Below, one piece after another: positions 26,307-35,715 of a stretch of 47,268 nt of DNA. Position 1 is the first letter of the stretch, and each line of letters opens with the position of its first letter. Both the position numbers and the translations under genes were made by a program. Source of the DNA: Desulfocapsa sp. (GTDB lineage Bacteria; Desulfobacterota; Desulfobulbia; Desulfobulbales; Desulfocapsaceae); the NCBI GenBank assembly GCA_030145625.1, contig JAQYVF010000032.1, positions 1 to 47,268 on the forward strand, given 5' to 3'. Under the pieces are notes generated by a model. The model was not told the DNA's origin, searched no databases, and saw nothing but the letters and a program-made list of their open reading frames with translations.

Positions 26307-26555
26307 TTGACCAGTGTAAAAAAAGAAATGACTAAGTTGCCAGTTGTAAAACTCATCTTCATCTGGGGAGTTACCGGATGCAGGATACTGGTCGGTCTTC
26401 TTGTGATGAAGACTGGAATTGATCTGATGAGGGGAGGCACTTTTACAGGGTATAACAGGCAGGATCCCTTCCTGGTTGGTGGATTTGTCACGATCATTGG
26501 TCTCTATTTTATATGTTCCAGTCTCTTTCATGTTCTCTCTAAAAAGGATACCTAA
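26307..26555 (+). CDS. Small two-span membrane protein (hypothetical)
   Basis: The 82-residue product has a short basic N-terminus and two hydrophobic segments (VKLIFIWGVTGCRILVGLLV and DPFLVGGFVTIIGLYFICSS) with a small Gly- and Arg-rich loop between them. I do not recognise a family. It starts at TTG with AAAGGAA about 8 nt upstream. It lies 76 bp after the metallophosphoesterase and may form an operon with it. Confidence 0.5.
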   Translation: MTSVKKEMTKLPVVKLIFIWGVTGCRILVGLLVMKTGIDLMRGGTFTGYNRQDPFLVGGFVTIIGLYFICSSLFHVLSKKDT

Positions 26556-26651
26556 GCGAACTTTTCAGGGAAGTAATGCTTGTCGATTTAATCGAAGATT
26601 TTGTAATGAGATGCAGCTGTCGTCTGTTAATTAAATTATGAGGAGATTGCC

Positions 26652-27248
26652 ATGTATGCGTTAGCTATAAACGGAAGTCCGCGTAAAGGTGGAAATACGG
26701 AACTGCTCTTGAAAGAAGTACTCAGTGAATTAAATGATGCTGACTGGGAAACAGAACTTGTAAAGGTTGGCGGAACAGCAATTCGTGGTTGTCTTGCCTG
26801 TGAGAAGTGCTTTGAGAATCGAGATAATCAGTGCATGACGAAAAAGGATAAGTTTAATGAAATTTTTTCAAAAATGTTGAAGGCTGACGCTATGATTTTG
26901 GGTTCTCCAACCTATTTCGCAGCTGTATCTGCGGACTTAAAAGCATTGATTGAAAGAGCAGGGTATGTCGCCTACGCTAACGATCACGCTTTTTCGGGAA
27001 AAATAGGGGCGGCGGTGGTGGCCGTTAGACGTGGTGGAGCCACACATGTATATGACACTATTAACCACATGTTTCAAATGTCCAGGATGATCATTCCTTG
27101 TTCAACATACTGGAATATGGGGTTTGGCCTGGGTAAAGGGGAAGTGCTTGAAGACGATGAAGGGTTGGCGAACATGCGTCATCTCGGAAAAAGCATTGAT
27201 TGGCTGGGCAAGGCCATTAAACCCAATATTATGAACTATCCAAAGTGA
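26652..27248 (+). CDS. Iron-sulfur flavoprotein / NADPH-dependent FMN reductase family
   Basis: The 198-residue protein has a flavodoxin-like FMN-binding start (ALAINGSPRKGGNTELLLK), then GCLACEKCFENRDNQC, a compact cysteine motif that ligates a [4Fe-4S] cluster in archaeal and bacterial iron-sulfur flavoproteins (Isf). ILGSPTYFAAVSADLKALIE supplies the second FMN-binding turn. Family members reduce oxygen, peroxide or other acceptors in anaerobes. The start has GGAG 7 nt upstream. No partner is encoded next to it. Confidence 0.82.
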   Translation: MYALAINGSPRKGGNTELLLKEVLSELNDADWETELVKVGGTAIRGCLACEKCFENRDNQCMTKKDKFNEIFSKMLKADAMILGSPTYFAAVSADLKALIERAGYVAYANDHAFSGKIGAAVVAVRRGGATHVYDTINHMFQMSRMIIPCSTYWNMGFGLGKGEVLEDDEGLANMRHLGKSIDWLGKAIKPNIMNYPK

Positions 27249-27685
27249 TTTTTTTCCCTCGTATTGCAACATAAACAGGGGGCATTCTTGGATTGTTTGT
27301 CGTTAATAATGCAAGTCTGGTCCCCTCTTTTATTTTCCGATTACTGGTGTCCCTTATCCCCTCTGGCTATTGTTTCAAATCCTATCGCATTGGTGGATGG
27401 AAGAAAAATTCTTGTCATTCTATCGTCTCATTTGATTCACCAGTAACTGTTCATCAACTCATCAGTTTCTGGTGAGTTCTTTCCTGCTATTCTCAAGTAA
27501 CTGTTCCGTCGGAATAGGTTGTTTATTCAATTGATTGCTCGTTAATCCTCTGTTGTTTTTCAGTGGTTTTTGTTTCTGGCACTTCATTTGCTCATGTTCT
27601 GTTGTTTGCACTAACGATTGTTATTGGCAACATGTTTCTGCAGAATTGAAATTAGTCAGGGCAGTAAAATTATTGGAGGGGCGCA
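27249..27685. other. Gene-free stretch of about 440 bp
   Basis: Short AT-rich open frames only. No terminator, RNA or repeat recognised. It presumably holds the promoter of the exported protein gene at 27686. Confidence 0.45.
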
Positions 27686-29323
27686 ATGAAAAAGTTCTAT
27701 TCAACGGTTTTGTGGGTTGTTGCATCTGTTTTGATCAGCGGTGCAGCAGATGCGGCAACTAGGGTGTACACGAGCCCGAAGTACATTTTTTCGACAGAGG
27801 ATGTGATGTGTGATGTCGGGGTCTTTGGCGCGGCTTGCCTCGATAATGGCAATCCGTTCCTGGATGCAGATTTTTTTAAGGACAATTACACACACTATGC
27901 GATTGATTCGGCGTATGGATTTGAGGTCAGGGATTTTGACCCGGCTGTGGCAATGTTTCCCCGTCCTATGGATGGTATGTTTGAGGAAGGGTATATTGCA
28001 GATATCGTAGATGACTCGGGCAATATCATCGGTGTTGACTGTAAAAATGATCCGACTCCAGGGTATTTGACCGGTATGTTGAAGGGCGAGGTTATTGCCG
28101 GTGTGGGTGGCTTGAATGTCAAAGCCGGTTCCGAGCATTACAAGGTCATGGCTCATGTCTGCAATGCACCGTGGATGCCGCCCCTGGTTGAGGTTATGAG
28201 GGATCCGGATACGGGAGAACTGCTGAATTTTGGTGATTATACGACTCGCATGAAGGATGATGGGAAAATCTTGTATCAGTGGGGTAATTTCAAGAAACGT
28301 CCGACACAGCTTCGTCTCTATAAACAGATCCCGCTACCTGAGGAATGGAAGGTTCCAGGTGCTAATTACAGAGTGACAAAGGCATCCCTGAGTATTACTC
28401 ATCGAATTACCACCAGTCCTAATGATCAGATTCGACCTGAAGATTTTGAGAACGAATGGGCCACTGGTATCAAGCCGGGATATGTAGTTGATGCTCTCGG
28501 CCGTTGGCTTTCTGACAAGGATGCTTTTGAGGGTGATGGTGATTTTATTCCGGCCGGAACCGTTCTGCGTGATCCGGCCCTCATTGATTTAGAAAATGGC
28601 CGTTCCGCTGACCAGTGGCTTGGCTTTACCAATGCCTGGTATACTTCTCTTGATCGTGATCCATTCGCTGGTGATAATCCACGGTTTCGTTTGAAATCAA
28701 GCAAGTTCGGTCAGGATATTCCTGGTGTTGAGATCCCCTGGTACACACAGGGAGCTATTACAACGACTACCATCGATCTGCTGGCCTGGAATGAGAGTGA
28801 TCCGATAACGCATGAACCCATGAATCCGCCGGTACCCTCACCGCTGAGCGATACGGTTAACTGGAATAACTATCTGGACCTGAATCCGTATGATTCAGCT
28901 GATACGGTCCCGGACGGCTTGTCCTGGGCAGAAGGTGCTCCCCTGACTCCGGATTTTGACTTGATTCTTTTTATTAAGGGAGAGTACAGCGGTATTGAAA
29001 TCATGGATGCTCAGCTCTATCTTGAATGGGAAGATCCAGAATACCCGGTGGATGATGTGCCATCTCCGACAGATGAGCTAGATACGATTTCGGTCATAGG
29101 TGCCAAATATATATCTGCCAGTGGTGTTCTGCAGGTTAAGGCATTGAGCAGTGCTGGTGAGCTGGCTGCTCTGAGTATTGTGTATGGTGGCAAAATCTAT
29201 TTTATGAAATGGGATTCGACTAAAAATATTTTTTATCGCAATATCCCTACAGGATATCTGTCAACAGTCGAGATTCTTTCAGATTTTGGCAGCAGTGTAA
29301 TCGCTGATGTACAGATTCGCTAA
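27686..29323 (+). CDS. Large exported protein of unknown function
   Basis: The 545-residue product begins with a Sec signal (VLWVVASVLISGAADA, cleavage after ADA or ATA). The mature part is rich in Asp, Pro, Tyr and Trp, suggesting a beta-rich extracytoplasmic fold. It has a Cys pair near the N-terminus (VMCDVGVFGAACLDNG), further Cys in VDCKND and VCNAPW that could form disulfides, and an acidic Pro-rich hinge (YPVDDVPSPTDELDT). The C-terminal 90 residues (SVIGAKYISASGVLQVKALS) resemble an Ig-like domain. I recognise no enzyme motif. A terminator follows the stop. Confidence 0.6.
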   Translation: MKKFYSTVLWVVASVLISGAADAATRVYTSPKYIFSTEDVMCDVGVFGAACLDNGNPFLDADFFKDNYTHYAIDSAYGFEVRDFDPAVAMFPRPMDGMFEEGYIADIVDDSGNIIGVDCKNDPTPGYLTGMLKGEVIAGVGGLNVKAGSEHYKVMAHVCNAPWMPPLVEVMRDPDTGELLNFGDYTTRMKDDGKILYQWGNFKKRPTQLRLYKQIPLPEEWKVPGANYRVTKASLSITHRITTSPNDQIRPEDFENEWATGIKPGYVVDALGRWLSDKDAFEGDGDFIPAGTVLRDPALIDLENGRSADQWLGFTNAWYTSLDRDPFAGDNPRFRLKSSKFGQDIPGVEIPWYTQGAITTTTIDLLAWNESDPITHEPMNPPVPSPLSDTVNWNNYLDLNPYDSADTVPDGLSWAEGAPLTPDFDLILFIKGEYSGIEIMDAQLYLEWEDPEYPVDDVPSPTDELDTISVIGAKYISASGVLQVKALSSAGELAALSIVYGGKIYFMKWDSTKNIFYRNIPTGYLSTVEILSDFGSSVIADVQIR

Positions 29324-29340
29324 GAGGAGGGGGGGAGGGA

Positions 29341-29379
29341 TGCCCTCTGGCGGACATTAGGCCGTCAGGGGGCATTTTT
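29341..29379 (+). terminator. Rho-independent terminator
   Basis: TGCCCTCTGGCGG, loop ACATTAG, CCGTCAGGGGGCA, then five T residues. It lies 18 bp after the stop of the large exported protein gene. Confidence 0.85.
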
Positions 29380-29500
29380 CAATTTTCCCAACGGGGTAAC
29401 ACAGTGTGTCCTGGATGTAAAAGAGTAAGGGAGAGTCGGGAATCAGAACAGAGCGACGTATCTTCCAGATGGTTTAAAACGAGAATTCAAAAGCTGTATC

Positions 29501-30190
29501 ATGTTTAAAACAAAACCTTTCACATATAAATCAACGTTTATCCTGGTGACGCTGTCTCTATTCTTGTCTGTCTCGGCTATAGCGATGCAGGGAATGACAA
29601 TAGTTAATCAGGAATTCAGCGCTAAAATGGTGACAACTATTCAGGGAGATACTTCGGTGGCCCAGATGAGTCTCAAAGGAGAAAAACTTCATCTGCAGGT
29701 GGTTGGTGGAAGGATGTTTTCTACTATGATTGCCCGCTATGATAAAGGTGTCCTCTGGCTGATGGCCCCGGCTGCTCAGTTGTACATGGAAATGTTTGTT
29801 GATGCAGTCGGCTTTGGGGTGCCGCACTTTTTTCGTCCGGATTTAAGCATTGAGAAAATCAGAATGGGCGAGGACATAGTCGGTGGAATAAAGGCTGTCA
29901 AATACAGAGCGCATGTTTCCGTGTCAAGCAGCAAAAGGGAATATGAAGGTTTTTTGTGGGAATCAATTGATCGCCCAGGCTTTCCCTTGAAATGGGAAGA
30001 GCCGCAGACTGTTACTACGGTGGAGTGGCAGGAGCGTATTTTTGAAGATATCCCTGATATTCTCTTTGAGGTGCCGGAAGAGTATCGAAAAATCAAGTTG
30101 CCCAGAGACAGGCCGTTGTCTAAAAAAGAACAAGAGTTAGAGGCAGGAACAGGGCACCGAAACGGCAGCGGACCAGCGCTTTTAAATTGA
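29501..30190 (+). CDS. Exported LolA-like/DUF4412-type protein (unknown function)
   Basis: The 229-residue product has a signal peptide (FILVTLSLFLSVSAIA). Its mature part is a repetitive beta structure typical of the LolA/LppX superfamily (FSAKMVTTIQGDTSVAQMSL, RYDKGVLWLMAPAAQLYMEM). The C-terminal end (FEVPEEYRKIKLP) also fits that group. Such proteins bind lipid or lipoprotein moieties in the periplasm, but the ligand is not known here. It lies after the terminator of the previous gene, so it is likely transcribed on its own. Confidence 0.55.
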   Translation: MFKTKPFTYKSTFILVTLSLFLSVSAIAMQGMTIVNQEFSAKMVTTIQGDTSVAQMSLKGEKLHLQVVGGRMFSTMIARYDKGVLWLMAPAAQLYMEMFVDAVGFGVPHFFRPDLSIEKIRMGEDIVGGIKAVKYRAHVSVSSSKREYEGFLWESIDRPGFPLKWEEPQTVTTVEWQERIFEDIPDILFEVPEEYRKIKLPRDRPLSKKEQELEAGTGHRNGSGPALLN

Positions 30191-30237
30191 TTTGATATAT
30201 TTACTCATCTAATCAGCGGGATCACTCAATTCATCTA

Positions 30238-30260
30238 ATGCATCCAATTATTGGATGCAT
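30238..30260. repeat. Perfect 23-bp palindrome
   Basis: ATGCATCCAA, TTA, TTGGATGCAT is a perfect inverted repeat with a three-base centre. It lies 47 bp after the LolA-like gene. Without a T-run directly after it, an operator or transcription stop are both possible. Confidence 0.55.
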
Positions 30261-30790
30261 GTCTCAGTTCTTTCTTTTTCGTACAGATTACTGCATGTAA
30301 CGTAAAGATTGAAAGTACCCTCACCTCAACGTCGCATTGTTTTATTGTATTTATGGTAGTCATTGATGACGGGGCGGTATCTGCGGTTATTTCTTCTGCG
30401 ATCCATTTTAGTTGGTAAGCAAACAACCTGTATATTCCCTTTATCAACAGAAAGTGTAACTCAGATTACATTGTTCTCTCAAACGGCATCCATCTGCTTG
30501 ATTTTAAAGTTTTGATGGAAAAATACGAAGCTACCGAGAGATGGAACAATGTAGTACGCTGATATTTCTGATATTTTGAGAAAATTGTTGACTCCTAACT
30601 GGCCGTATTGTAGTTCTTTTGCAGTGGGGCTTGAAGAGTGAGTGGATAACGACATTCTTGGATCACCGGCATCCGGATTACCAAATGGTTGGTTGCCGTT
30701 CCCCGCAAAACTTACAACAAGACGATACTTCTCGGTATCGCCTGCACTTCAGGATGGCTTTTCCAGGCCCTCCGTAATATTGGTGTGGGA
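30261..30790. other. Gene-free stretch before the ATP-grasp gene
   Basis: No supported gene. Overlapping frames begin around 30642-30689 and continue into the ATP-grasp gene in its own frame, so the true start could be earlier than 30791, but no good ribosome binding site is seen there. Confidence 0.4.
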
Positions 30791-31648
30791 ATGCGAATTC
30801 TTATCACCTGTGAAGGATCTCGTATGTTACTCTCCTTTAATCCCGCCATTGATGGTGACCGTTTCATCTGGAATCTGGCACCTTGGAACCAGGAACTTCT
30901 GGCCGCCATCAGAGAGGCCCAAGCTGTTGTTCTGCCGCAAACTGTAACTCGTGAATTTTATCGTTTATGTAAGGAAAATTGTGCCAGAGTTTTTCCTAAC
31001 TATAACTTGCGATGTTCTTACGAGGGTAAGGTGGGCGATACGCTTCTTTTTTGGACATTTGGTGTTGCTCATCCCCGGACCATGGTGTTCTCCAGATTGG
31101 AATCATTGATAAACGAGCATCCGGAAATGATGGCCAAGCCGGTTCTGCCGGACTTCCCTTTTGTGATCAAAGGAGCTTGTGGGGGAGAGGGCAGGTATGT
31201 CTGGCTTATTAAGTGTCAAGAGGACCTTGAGAAGACCATTTCCAGGCTAAAAACATGTGAATTAGAGGGTGTTTTTGGTTTTGTTATTCAGGAATACTTA
31301 CCAGGTCTGGACAGAGATCTGCGGGTGGTGGTAATCGGAGATAAAATTGTCAGTTATTGGCGCACCTGTGATGGTTTTTTTCATAACATTGCCAAGGGAG
31401 GAAAAATCGACTTTGAGTCGGATCTCCATTTGCAGAAAAAAGGCCGAGAGGCTGTGCGTAAGCTTTGTGGGGAAACCGGTATCAACCTGGCCGGATTTGA
31501 TCTGATTTTTGCGGAACCAAGCCAGGAGCCAATTTTTCTGGAAATTAATTACACCTTCGGTCGGGTTGGACTTGGTGGCAGCGAGGCTTTTTATTCTCTG
31601 CTTGATCAGGAGGTGAAGAACTGGTTTACAAGGGAAACAAAGTGTTGA
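30791..31648 (+). CDS. ATP-grasp (RimK-like) protein
   Basis: The protein (about 285 residues from ATG 30791) has the ATP-grasp core. FPFVIKGACGGEGRYVWLI supplies the nucleotide-binding lysine and Gly-rich loop. GFVIQEYLPGLDRDLRVVVI matches the RimK-type EYL-G-DxRv motif with catalytic acidic and basic residues. GFDLIFAEPSQEPIFLEIN ends with the metal-binding glutamate and Asn. Enzymes of this group ligate carboxylates to amines. N-terminal MRILITCEGS suits the start, although GGTGTGGGA is a weak ribosome binding site. A longer open frame begins at 30689. Substrate is unknown and no obvious partner is adjacent. Confidence 0.7.
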   Translation: MRILITCEGSRMLLSFNPAIDGDRFIWNLAPWNQELLAAIREAQAVVLPQTVTREFYRLCKENCARVFPNYNLRCSYEGKVGDTLLFWTFGVAHPRTMVFSRLESLINEHPEMMAKPVLPDFPFVIKGACGGEGRYVWLIKCQEDLEKTISRLKTCELEGVFGFVIQEYLPGLDRDLRVVVIGDKIVSYWRTCDGFFHNIAKGGKIDFESDLHLQKKGREAVRKLCGETGINLAGFDLIFAEPSQEPIFLEINYTFGRVGLGGSEAFYSLLDQEVKNWFTRETKC

Positions 31649-31942
31649 AAGTCTGTTCCCGCTACTGAGAATTATTTGATATTCAATCTATCTTCTTGAG
31701 AGTGAGAATTTTCTTGGGCAAATAGGCAACAAGCATGGTTCCAGATCTGCCCCTATCGAAAAGGTAAAGGTGGAGCCCATTTTTTACCCGATTCGACATC
31801 CCTCTTAGGTTCTCCAAGGTGTTTTGCCATTCATTCAATTCAGGGATGCAAATGTTTCGCAAGGATCGCAAGCATTGCTTCAAAGAAAGTTTGAAGAATG
31901 GAAATGTTGACATCTCTGCTCATGTGACGGATACTCATTTAA

Positions 31943-32082
31943 GGCCACCTTGCAAAATTGCCTTTTCGCCCAAACTCTACGTTATGGGAAGAATTTTATC
32001 CTCTGAAGATCAAATATATGCCTGCGGTAAAATTATTCTCATGCCTCGATTTTGAACGAAGTTTCCAATTTTCAAGGTACCC
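31943..32082 (-). mobile_element. MITE copy C (short form)
   Basis: The 140-bp copy begins GGCCACCTTGCAAAATTGCC and ends GGTACCC, opposite in orientation to copies A and B. Flanks TTAA (31939-31942) and CTAA (32083-32086) fit the 4-bp duplication with one change. Several internal bases differ from E and F. The surrounding gap (31649-32158) holds no other clear feature. A minus-strand frame at 31683-31913 has no recognisable product. Confidence 0.85.
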
Positions 32083-32158
32083 CTAAGGTTCATTCAAAAC
32101 AATTCTACATTGATGTGTTTGAGTTGTTTGTAAAAGAATAATTCACAAAGGACGAATC

Positions 32159-32395
32159 ATGTCGAGTCTTAAGACAGAGGTCATTCTTCTGACCAAGTAT
32201 TTTCGGATTGAAGGTGAAATCGATCTGCTGCCAGGTGCAAGATTGACTGATTTCATGAATGACGTCAAAAAAATTATGGTGGTTACCGACGCCACGGTTA
32301 CTGATCATAATGGCAAGGAGCTCTTGAAAGGAAAATTCATCAATGTTCTCGTTAGGAATGTGGAGATAATTCTTCCTGCCGAAAGTGCATTATAG
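32159..32395 (+). CDS. Small conserved protein preceding the PilT-type genes
   Basis: The 78-residue product is a compact alpha/beta protein without a signal peptide (VILLTKYFRIEGEIDLLPGA, LTDFMNDVKKIMVVTDATV, FINVLVRNVEIILPAES). Similar small proteins (DUF6812-like, from memory) often sit beside pilus retraction ATPases. The ATG has AAAGGAC about 6 nt upstream. It is 27 bp from the first PilT-like gene, so it belongs to that operon. Role unknown. Confidence 0.6.
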   Translation: MSSLKTEVILLTKYFRIEGEIDLLPGARLTDFMNDVKKIMVVTDATVTDHNGKELLKGKFINVLVRNVEIILPAESAL

Positions 32396-32422
32396 ATTTT
32401 AGCTTTTGGGGAGAGGAGTCCC

Positions 32423-33508
32423 ATGGCTGTACTGGATAAAGTGTTTAAGGCTGCTGTGGATATGCGGGCCTCGGATGTACATGTTGTGCCGGGAGAACCC
32501 TTCATGGTGCGCCGGATGGGGAGGCTGGTACGTTTGAAAAGTCAGGTCCTCACCCCCGAGCATACCATGAAGGTGGTTGGGGAGTTATTGACGCCGTCTC
32601 AGCGGGAGATCCTGTCCCAGGATCAGCAGCTGGATTTCGCTTATGAGATTAAAGGCTTAGGGCGATTCAGGGGCAGTGTCATGCAGCACAATAGAGGAAT
32701 GAGCGGGGTGTTTCGGGTTATTCCTGTGCAAATTCCCACTTTAACTCAGCTCGGTTTGCCTGATGTGATCTATTCAGTCCTTGATAATCATCAGGGGATC
32801 ATATTGGTGACCGGAGCAACCGGTCATGGCAAGACCACGACTCTTGCCGCCATGGTTGATTATCTGAACTCAAAACGTCCTCATCATATTCTCACGGTTG
32901 AGGATCCCATCGAGTTTATTCATCCCTTTAAAAAGGGGGTCGTAAACCAGCGAGAACTGGGGAACACGACCTTTTCCTATCAAAATGCCCTAAAAGGGGC
33001 CTTGCGGCAGGATCCGGATGTCATTGTTATTGGCGAGTTGAGGGACCTGGATACTATTTCTCTGGCTATTTCAGCCTCAGAAACGGGACATTTGGTCATC
33101 GGCACTTTGTCGACTTCAAGTGCAGCCAAGACCATAGACCGGATTATTGATTCGTATCCTCCAGGGGAACAGAATCAGATCAGAACCATGCTCAGTGAGT
33201 CGTTGAAAGCGGTTCTTACCCAGCGTCTTATCCCTGGTGCCGATGGGAAGGTGATGCAGCTGGCACTTGAGATATTGATTGGCAATTTATCCATTGCCAA
33301 TCTTATCCGAGATCATAAAACCTATCAGATTCACTCCACCATGCAGATGGGGAAAAAACTGGGTATGCGCCTTATGGATGAATCCATAGTGGGGTTACTG
33401 GAGGAAGGAAAAATTACCCTGGAAGCAGCAATTGCCAATGTTGAAAATCAACTCCTTTTAAAGCCCTTTATGGCTCCTGAACAAAAGGCGGGGCTTGAAG
33501 GAGACTAG
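32423..33508 (+). CDS. PilT/PilU-type ATPase with altered His box
   Basis: This 361-residue GspE/PilT-family AAA-like ATPase has a Walker A box (GATGHGKTTT), an Asp box (TVEDPIEF), and a Walker B region (VIVIGELRDLDT). The His box, normally TLHTNSA, reads GTLSTSSAAKTIDRI, losing the histidine seen in its neighbour. The N-terminal regulatory domain (ASDVHVVPG) is intact. It may be a PilU-like accessory ATPase or a partially inactive paralogue. The gene lies between the small protein and the canonical PilT at 33584, suggesting a retraction operon. No pilin genes are seen in this window. Confidence 0.82.
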   Translation: MAVLDKVFKAAVDMRASDVHVVPGEPFMVRRMGRLVRLKSQVLTPEHTMKVVGELLTPSQREILSQDQQLDFAYEIKGLGRFRGSVMQHNRGMSGVFRVIPVQIPTLTQLGLPDVIYSVLDNHQGIILVTGATGHGKTTTLAAMVDYLNSKRPHHILTVEDPIEFIHPFKKGVVNQRELGNTTFSYQNALKGALRQDPDVIVIGELRDLDTISLAISASETGHLVIGTLSTSSAAKTIDRIIDSYPPGEQNQIRTMLSESLKAVLTQRLIPGADGKVMQLALEILIGNLSIANLIRDHKTYQIHSTMQMGKKLGMRLMDESIVGLLEEGKITLEAAIANVENQLLLKPFMAPEQKAGLEGD

Positions 33509-33583
33509 GAGCTAGAAGTTTTCTGTTTGAGCAAGTGCTTGTAGAATCAAGTTTCGTTTATATCAACCACGGATAGAGTGATC

Positions 33584-34648
33584 ATGGCTCAGATTGATGC
33601 ATTTTTTAGACAGATGAAAGAACATGGGGCCAGTGACCTGCACATGGTTATTGGCTTTCCTCCACTCTTGCGTCTGCGCGGAGACCTTCTCCCTCTTGAT
33701 GCCCCTGTCCTCACTCCGGAATCGAATAAAGAGTTTCTCTTTGAAATTCTTGCTTCGGAACAGCAGGCAGCCCTTGAAGAAAGGAAAGATTTTGACAAGG
33801 CTTACGAACTGGAAGGTGTTGGACGCTTCCGTTGTAACTTTCTATTCCAGCATCGGGGGATTGGCGCTGTATTCCGCATTATCCCCACCAAAATTCTCAC
33901 CCTGGATCAGCTTGGTATGCCGGAGGTGGTGAAGAAAATAGCCCAATATGAGCGGGGACTGGTTCTGGTTACCGGTCCCACCGGCAGCGGAAAGTCCACA
34001 ACCATGGCTGCCATTATTGATATGATCAATGATACCTATCCCAAGCATATCATCACCATTGAAGATCCTCTGGAATTTGTCCACCCCAATAAGAAATGTA
34101 TTTTTTCTCAAAGAGAGATCGGTGCTCATGCAGGGAGTTTTGCCAAGGCATTGATGGTGGCCAATCGTGAAGACCCTGATGTCATTCTGGTAGGTGAGAT
34201 GCGGGATCTTGAGACCATTGCCCTTGCCCTGACCTGTGCCGAACTCGGTATTCTTGTCTTTGGCACGTTGCACACAAACAGCGCAGCAAAGACCATTGAT
34301 CGAATCATTAATGCCTTTCCTGCAGAACAACAGGCCCAGACGCGAACCATGCTTTCGGAATCATTGAAAGCTGTCATTGCCCAGCAGCTTTTAAAAACAC
34401 AAGACGGCAAGGGAAGGTGTGCGGCCATTGAGGTCTTGATTGGCTCCTCTGCTCTGGCAAGTATCATCAGGGATGGAAAGATTACCCAGATAGACTCGCT
34501 GATACAGACAGGGAAAACTCAAGGGATGCAGAGCATGGACCAGCATCTTCAGGAGCTAGTGGCAAAAGGAAGCATAACCCGGGAAGCTGCACGGGAAAAG
34601 GCTATGGATAAAAGGCTGTTTGCTGATCCGGCCGGAGAAGAAATGTAA
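33584..34648 (+). CDS. pilT: PilT, twitching-motility retraction ATPase
   Basis: The 354-residue protein has the full PilT motif set: ASDLHMVIG at the N-terminus, a Walker A box GPTGSGKSTT, an Asp box TIEDPLEF, Walker B VILVGEMRDLET, and His box GTLHTNSAAKTIDRI. PilT retracts type IV pili by depolymerising pilin at the inner membrane. The start ATG at 33584 is preferred over GTG at 33578. It lies 75 bp after the paralogue and just upstream of a small monooxygenase-domain gene. PilT and PilU cannot be separated with certainty; the canonical His box favours PilT. Confidence 0.85.
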   Translation: MAQIDAFFRQMKEHGASDLHMVIGFPPLLRLRGDLLPLDAPVLTPESNKEFLFEILASEQQAALEERKDFDKAYELEGVGRFRCNFLFQHRGIGAVFRIIPTKILTLDQLGMPEVVKKIAQYERGLVLVTGPTGSGKSTTMAAIIDMINDTYPKHIITIEDPLEFVHPNKKCIFSQREIGAHAGSFAKALMVANREDPDVILVGEMRDLETIALALTCAELGILVFGTLHTNSAAKTIDRIINAFPAEQQAQTRTMLSESLKAVIAQQLLKTQDGKGRCAAIEVLIGSSALASIIRDGKITQIDSLIQTGKTQGMQSMDQHLQELVAKGSITREAAREKAMDKRLFADPAGEEM

Positions 34649-34664
34649 GAAACTGGAGAAGTAA

Positions 34665-35009
34665 ATGATCGCTGTCATTTTTGAGGTCTTTCCTGCTGAA
34701 GGGAAGGTTCAAGAGTATTTAGATATAGCTGCTGAATTGAGACCGCAATTGGAAAATATTGATGGTTTTATTTCCATAGAGCGTTTCTCAAGCCTTACCG
34801 AAGAAGGGAAAGTACTCTCTCTTTCCTTTTGGCGTGATGAAGGGGCTGTTAACGTATGGAGAAAACTGGAGTCTCATCGACATGCTCAGAAAAAAGGCCG
34901 TGAAGGAGTATTTAACAATTATCGGTTGAGAGTTGCCAGTGTCAGCAGGGATTATGGAATGAAAAATCGAGAACAAGCTCCGTTTGATAGTGAAAACGCA
35001 TCTACTTAA
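34665..35009 (+). CDS. Antibiotic biosynthesis monooxygenase (ABM) domain protein
   Basis: The 114-residue product is a ferredoxin-like ABM fold: MIAVIFEVFPAEGKVQEYLD, a GFISIERFSS strand, VLSLSFWRDEGAV, then a helix ESHRHAQKKG. Such proteins act as small cofactor-independent monooxygenases, heme-degrading enzymes or ligand-binding proteins. It starts 16 bp after pilT with GGAG 7 nt upstream. The broken hydrolase frame begins inside its end, with GTG at 34990, indicating former operon coupling. Confidence 0.75.
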   Translation: MIAVIFEVFPAEGKVQEYLDIAAELRPQLENIDGFISIERFSSLTEEGKVLSLSFWRDEGAVNVWRKLESHRHAQKKGREGVFNNYRLRVASVSRDYGMKNREQAPFDSENAST

Positions 35010-35715
35010 GGCCATAGGTTCGGATAAGCAAGGGCATCGTATCTACCAGGTCCATGGAAATGGGATTGAAATAGGCTATAAATTGATTGGCTCAGGTGAT
35101 GATCATGGGGCTGGGTGGCACAATGGATCGTTGGCCACAAGAGGTCATTGAAACGTTATCAAAGAACTATCAGCTGATTATACCGGATAATCGAGGTATG
35201 GGGTATACAACAGCCAATGAGGCAACCTTTACCTATAAGTTGTTTGCAGATGATGTCATTGCTCTTCTTGATGCCCTTCAAGTACAAAAGGTACATGTCT
35301 TGGCTTTTCCATGGGAAGTACTGTTGCCGAGGAGTTATTGTTGGAATATCCACAGCGCTTGAATAAGGCAATTATCTATGCAACCTCCTTAGACGGAAGT
35401 AATGTTGCCACTGCCTTGGAGGGAAAGACACCTGATGATCCCATTGTCCTGAGACAGATAGAAGCTACAACCTATTGGAAGGAACCTCTGGATAAACTGT
35501 CTGCTATTACCAATCAGGTTCTGTTTATGATTGGCACTTCGGATACTGTGGTGGGAGTGGAAAGTACCAAAACGATAGCTATGGCTATTCCGGGAGCATG
35601 GCTTGTGCAATTCAAAAATGCAACTTACCTGTTAATAATGGAGGAAGTACCCGGAGAATTTGCAAGGGTTATCCAGGTCTTTTTGGATATTGATGAGACG
35701 GTAGTAGTAAAATAG
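34990..35715 (+). pseudogene. Alpha/beta hydrolase broken by two frameshifts
   Basis: Three frames must be joined. Frame 1 reads GHRIYQVHGNGIEIGYKLIG. Frame 2 (from about 35090) reads MIMGLGGTMDRWPQEVIETL, then IIPDNRGMGYT. Frame 3 (from about 35311) reads FSMGSTVAEELLLEYPQRLN and continues to the end. The nucleophile elbow GFSMGS is split exactly where one G seems missing (about 35308). The usual catalytic histidine in a GGHG motif is also replaced (NATYLLIMEEVP). This looks like decay rather than programmed frameshifting. Confidence 0.7.

Noticed and set aside
31683-31913. 76-codon minus-strand frame considered as toxin-antitoxin or transposase end
   Set aside because: No recognisable motif or strong ribosome binding site.
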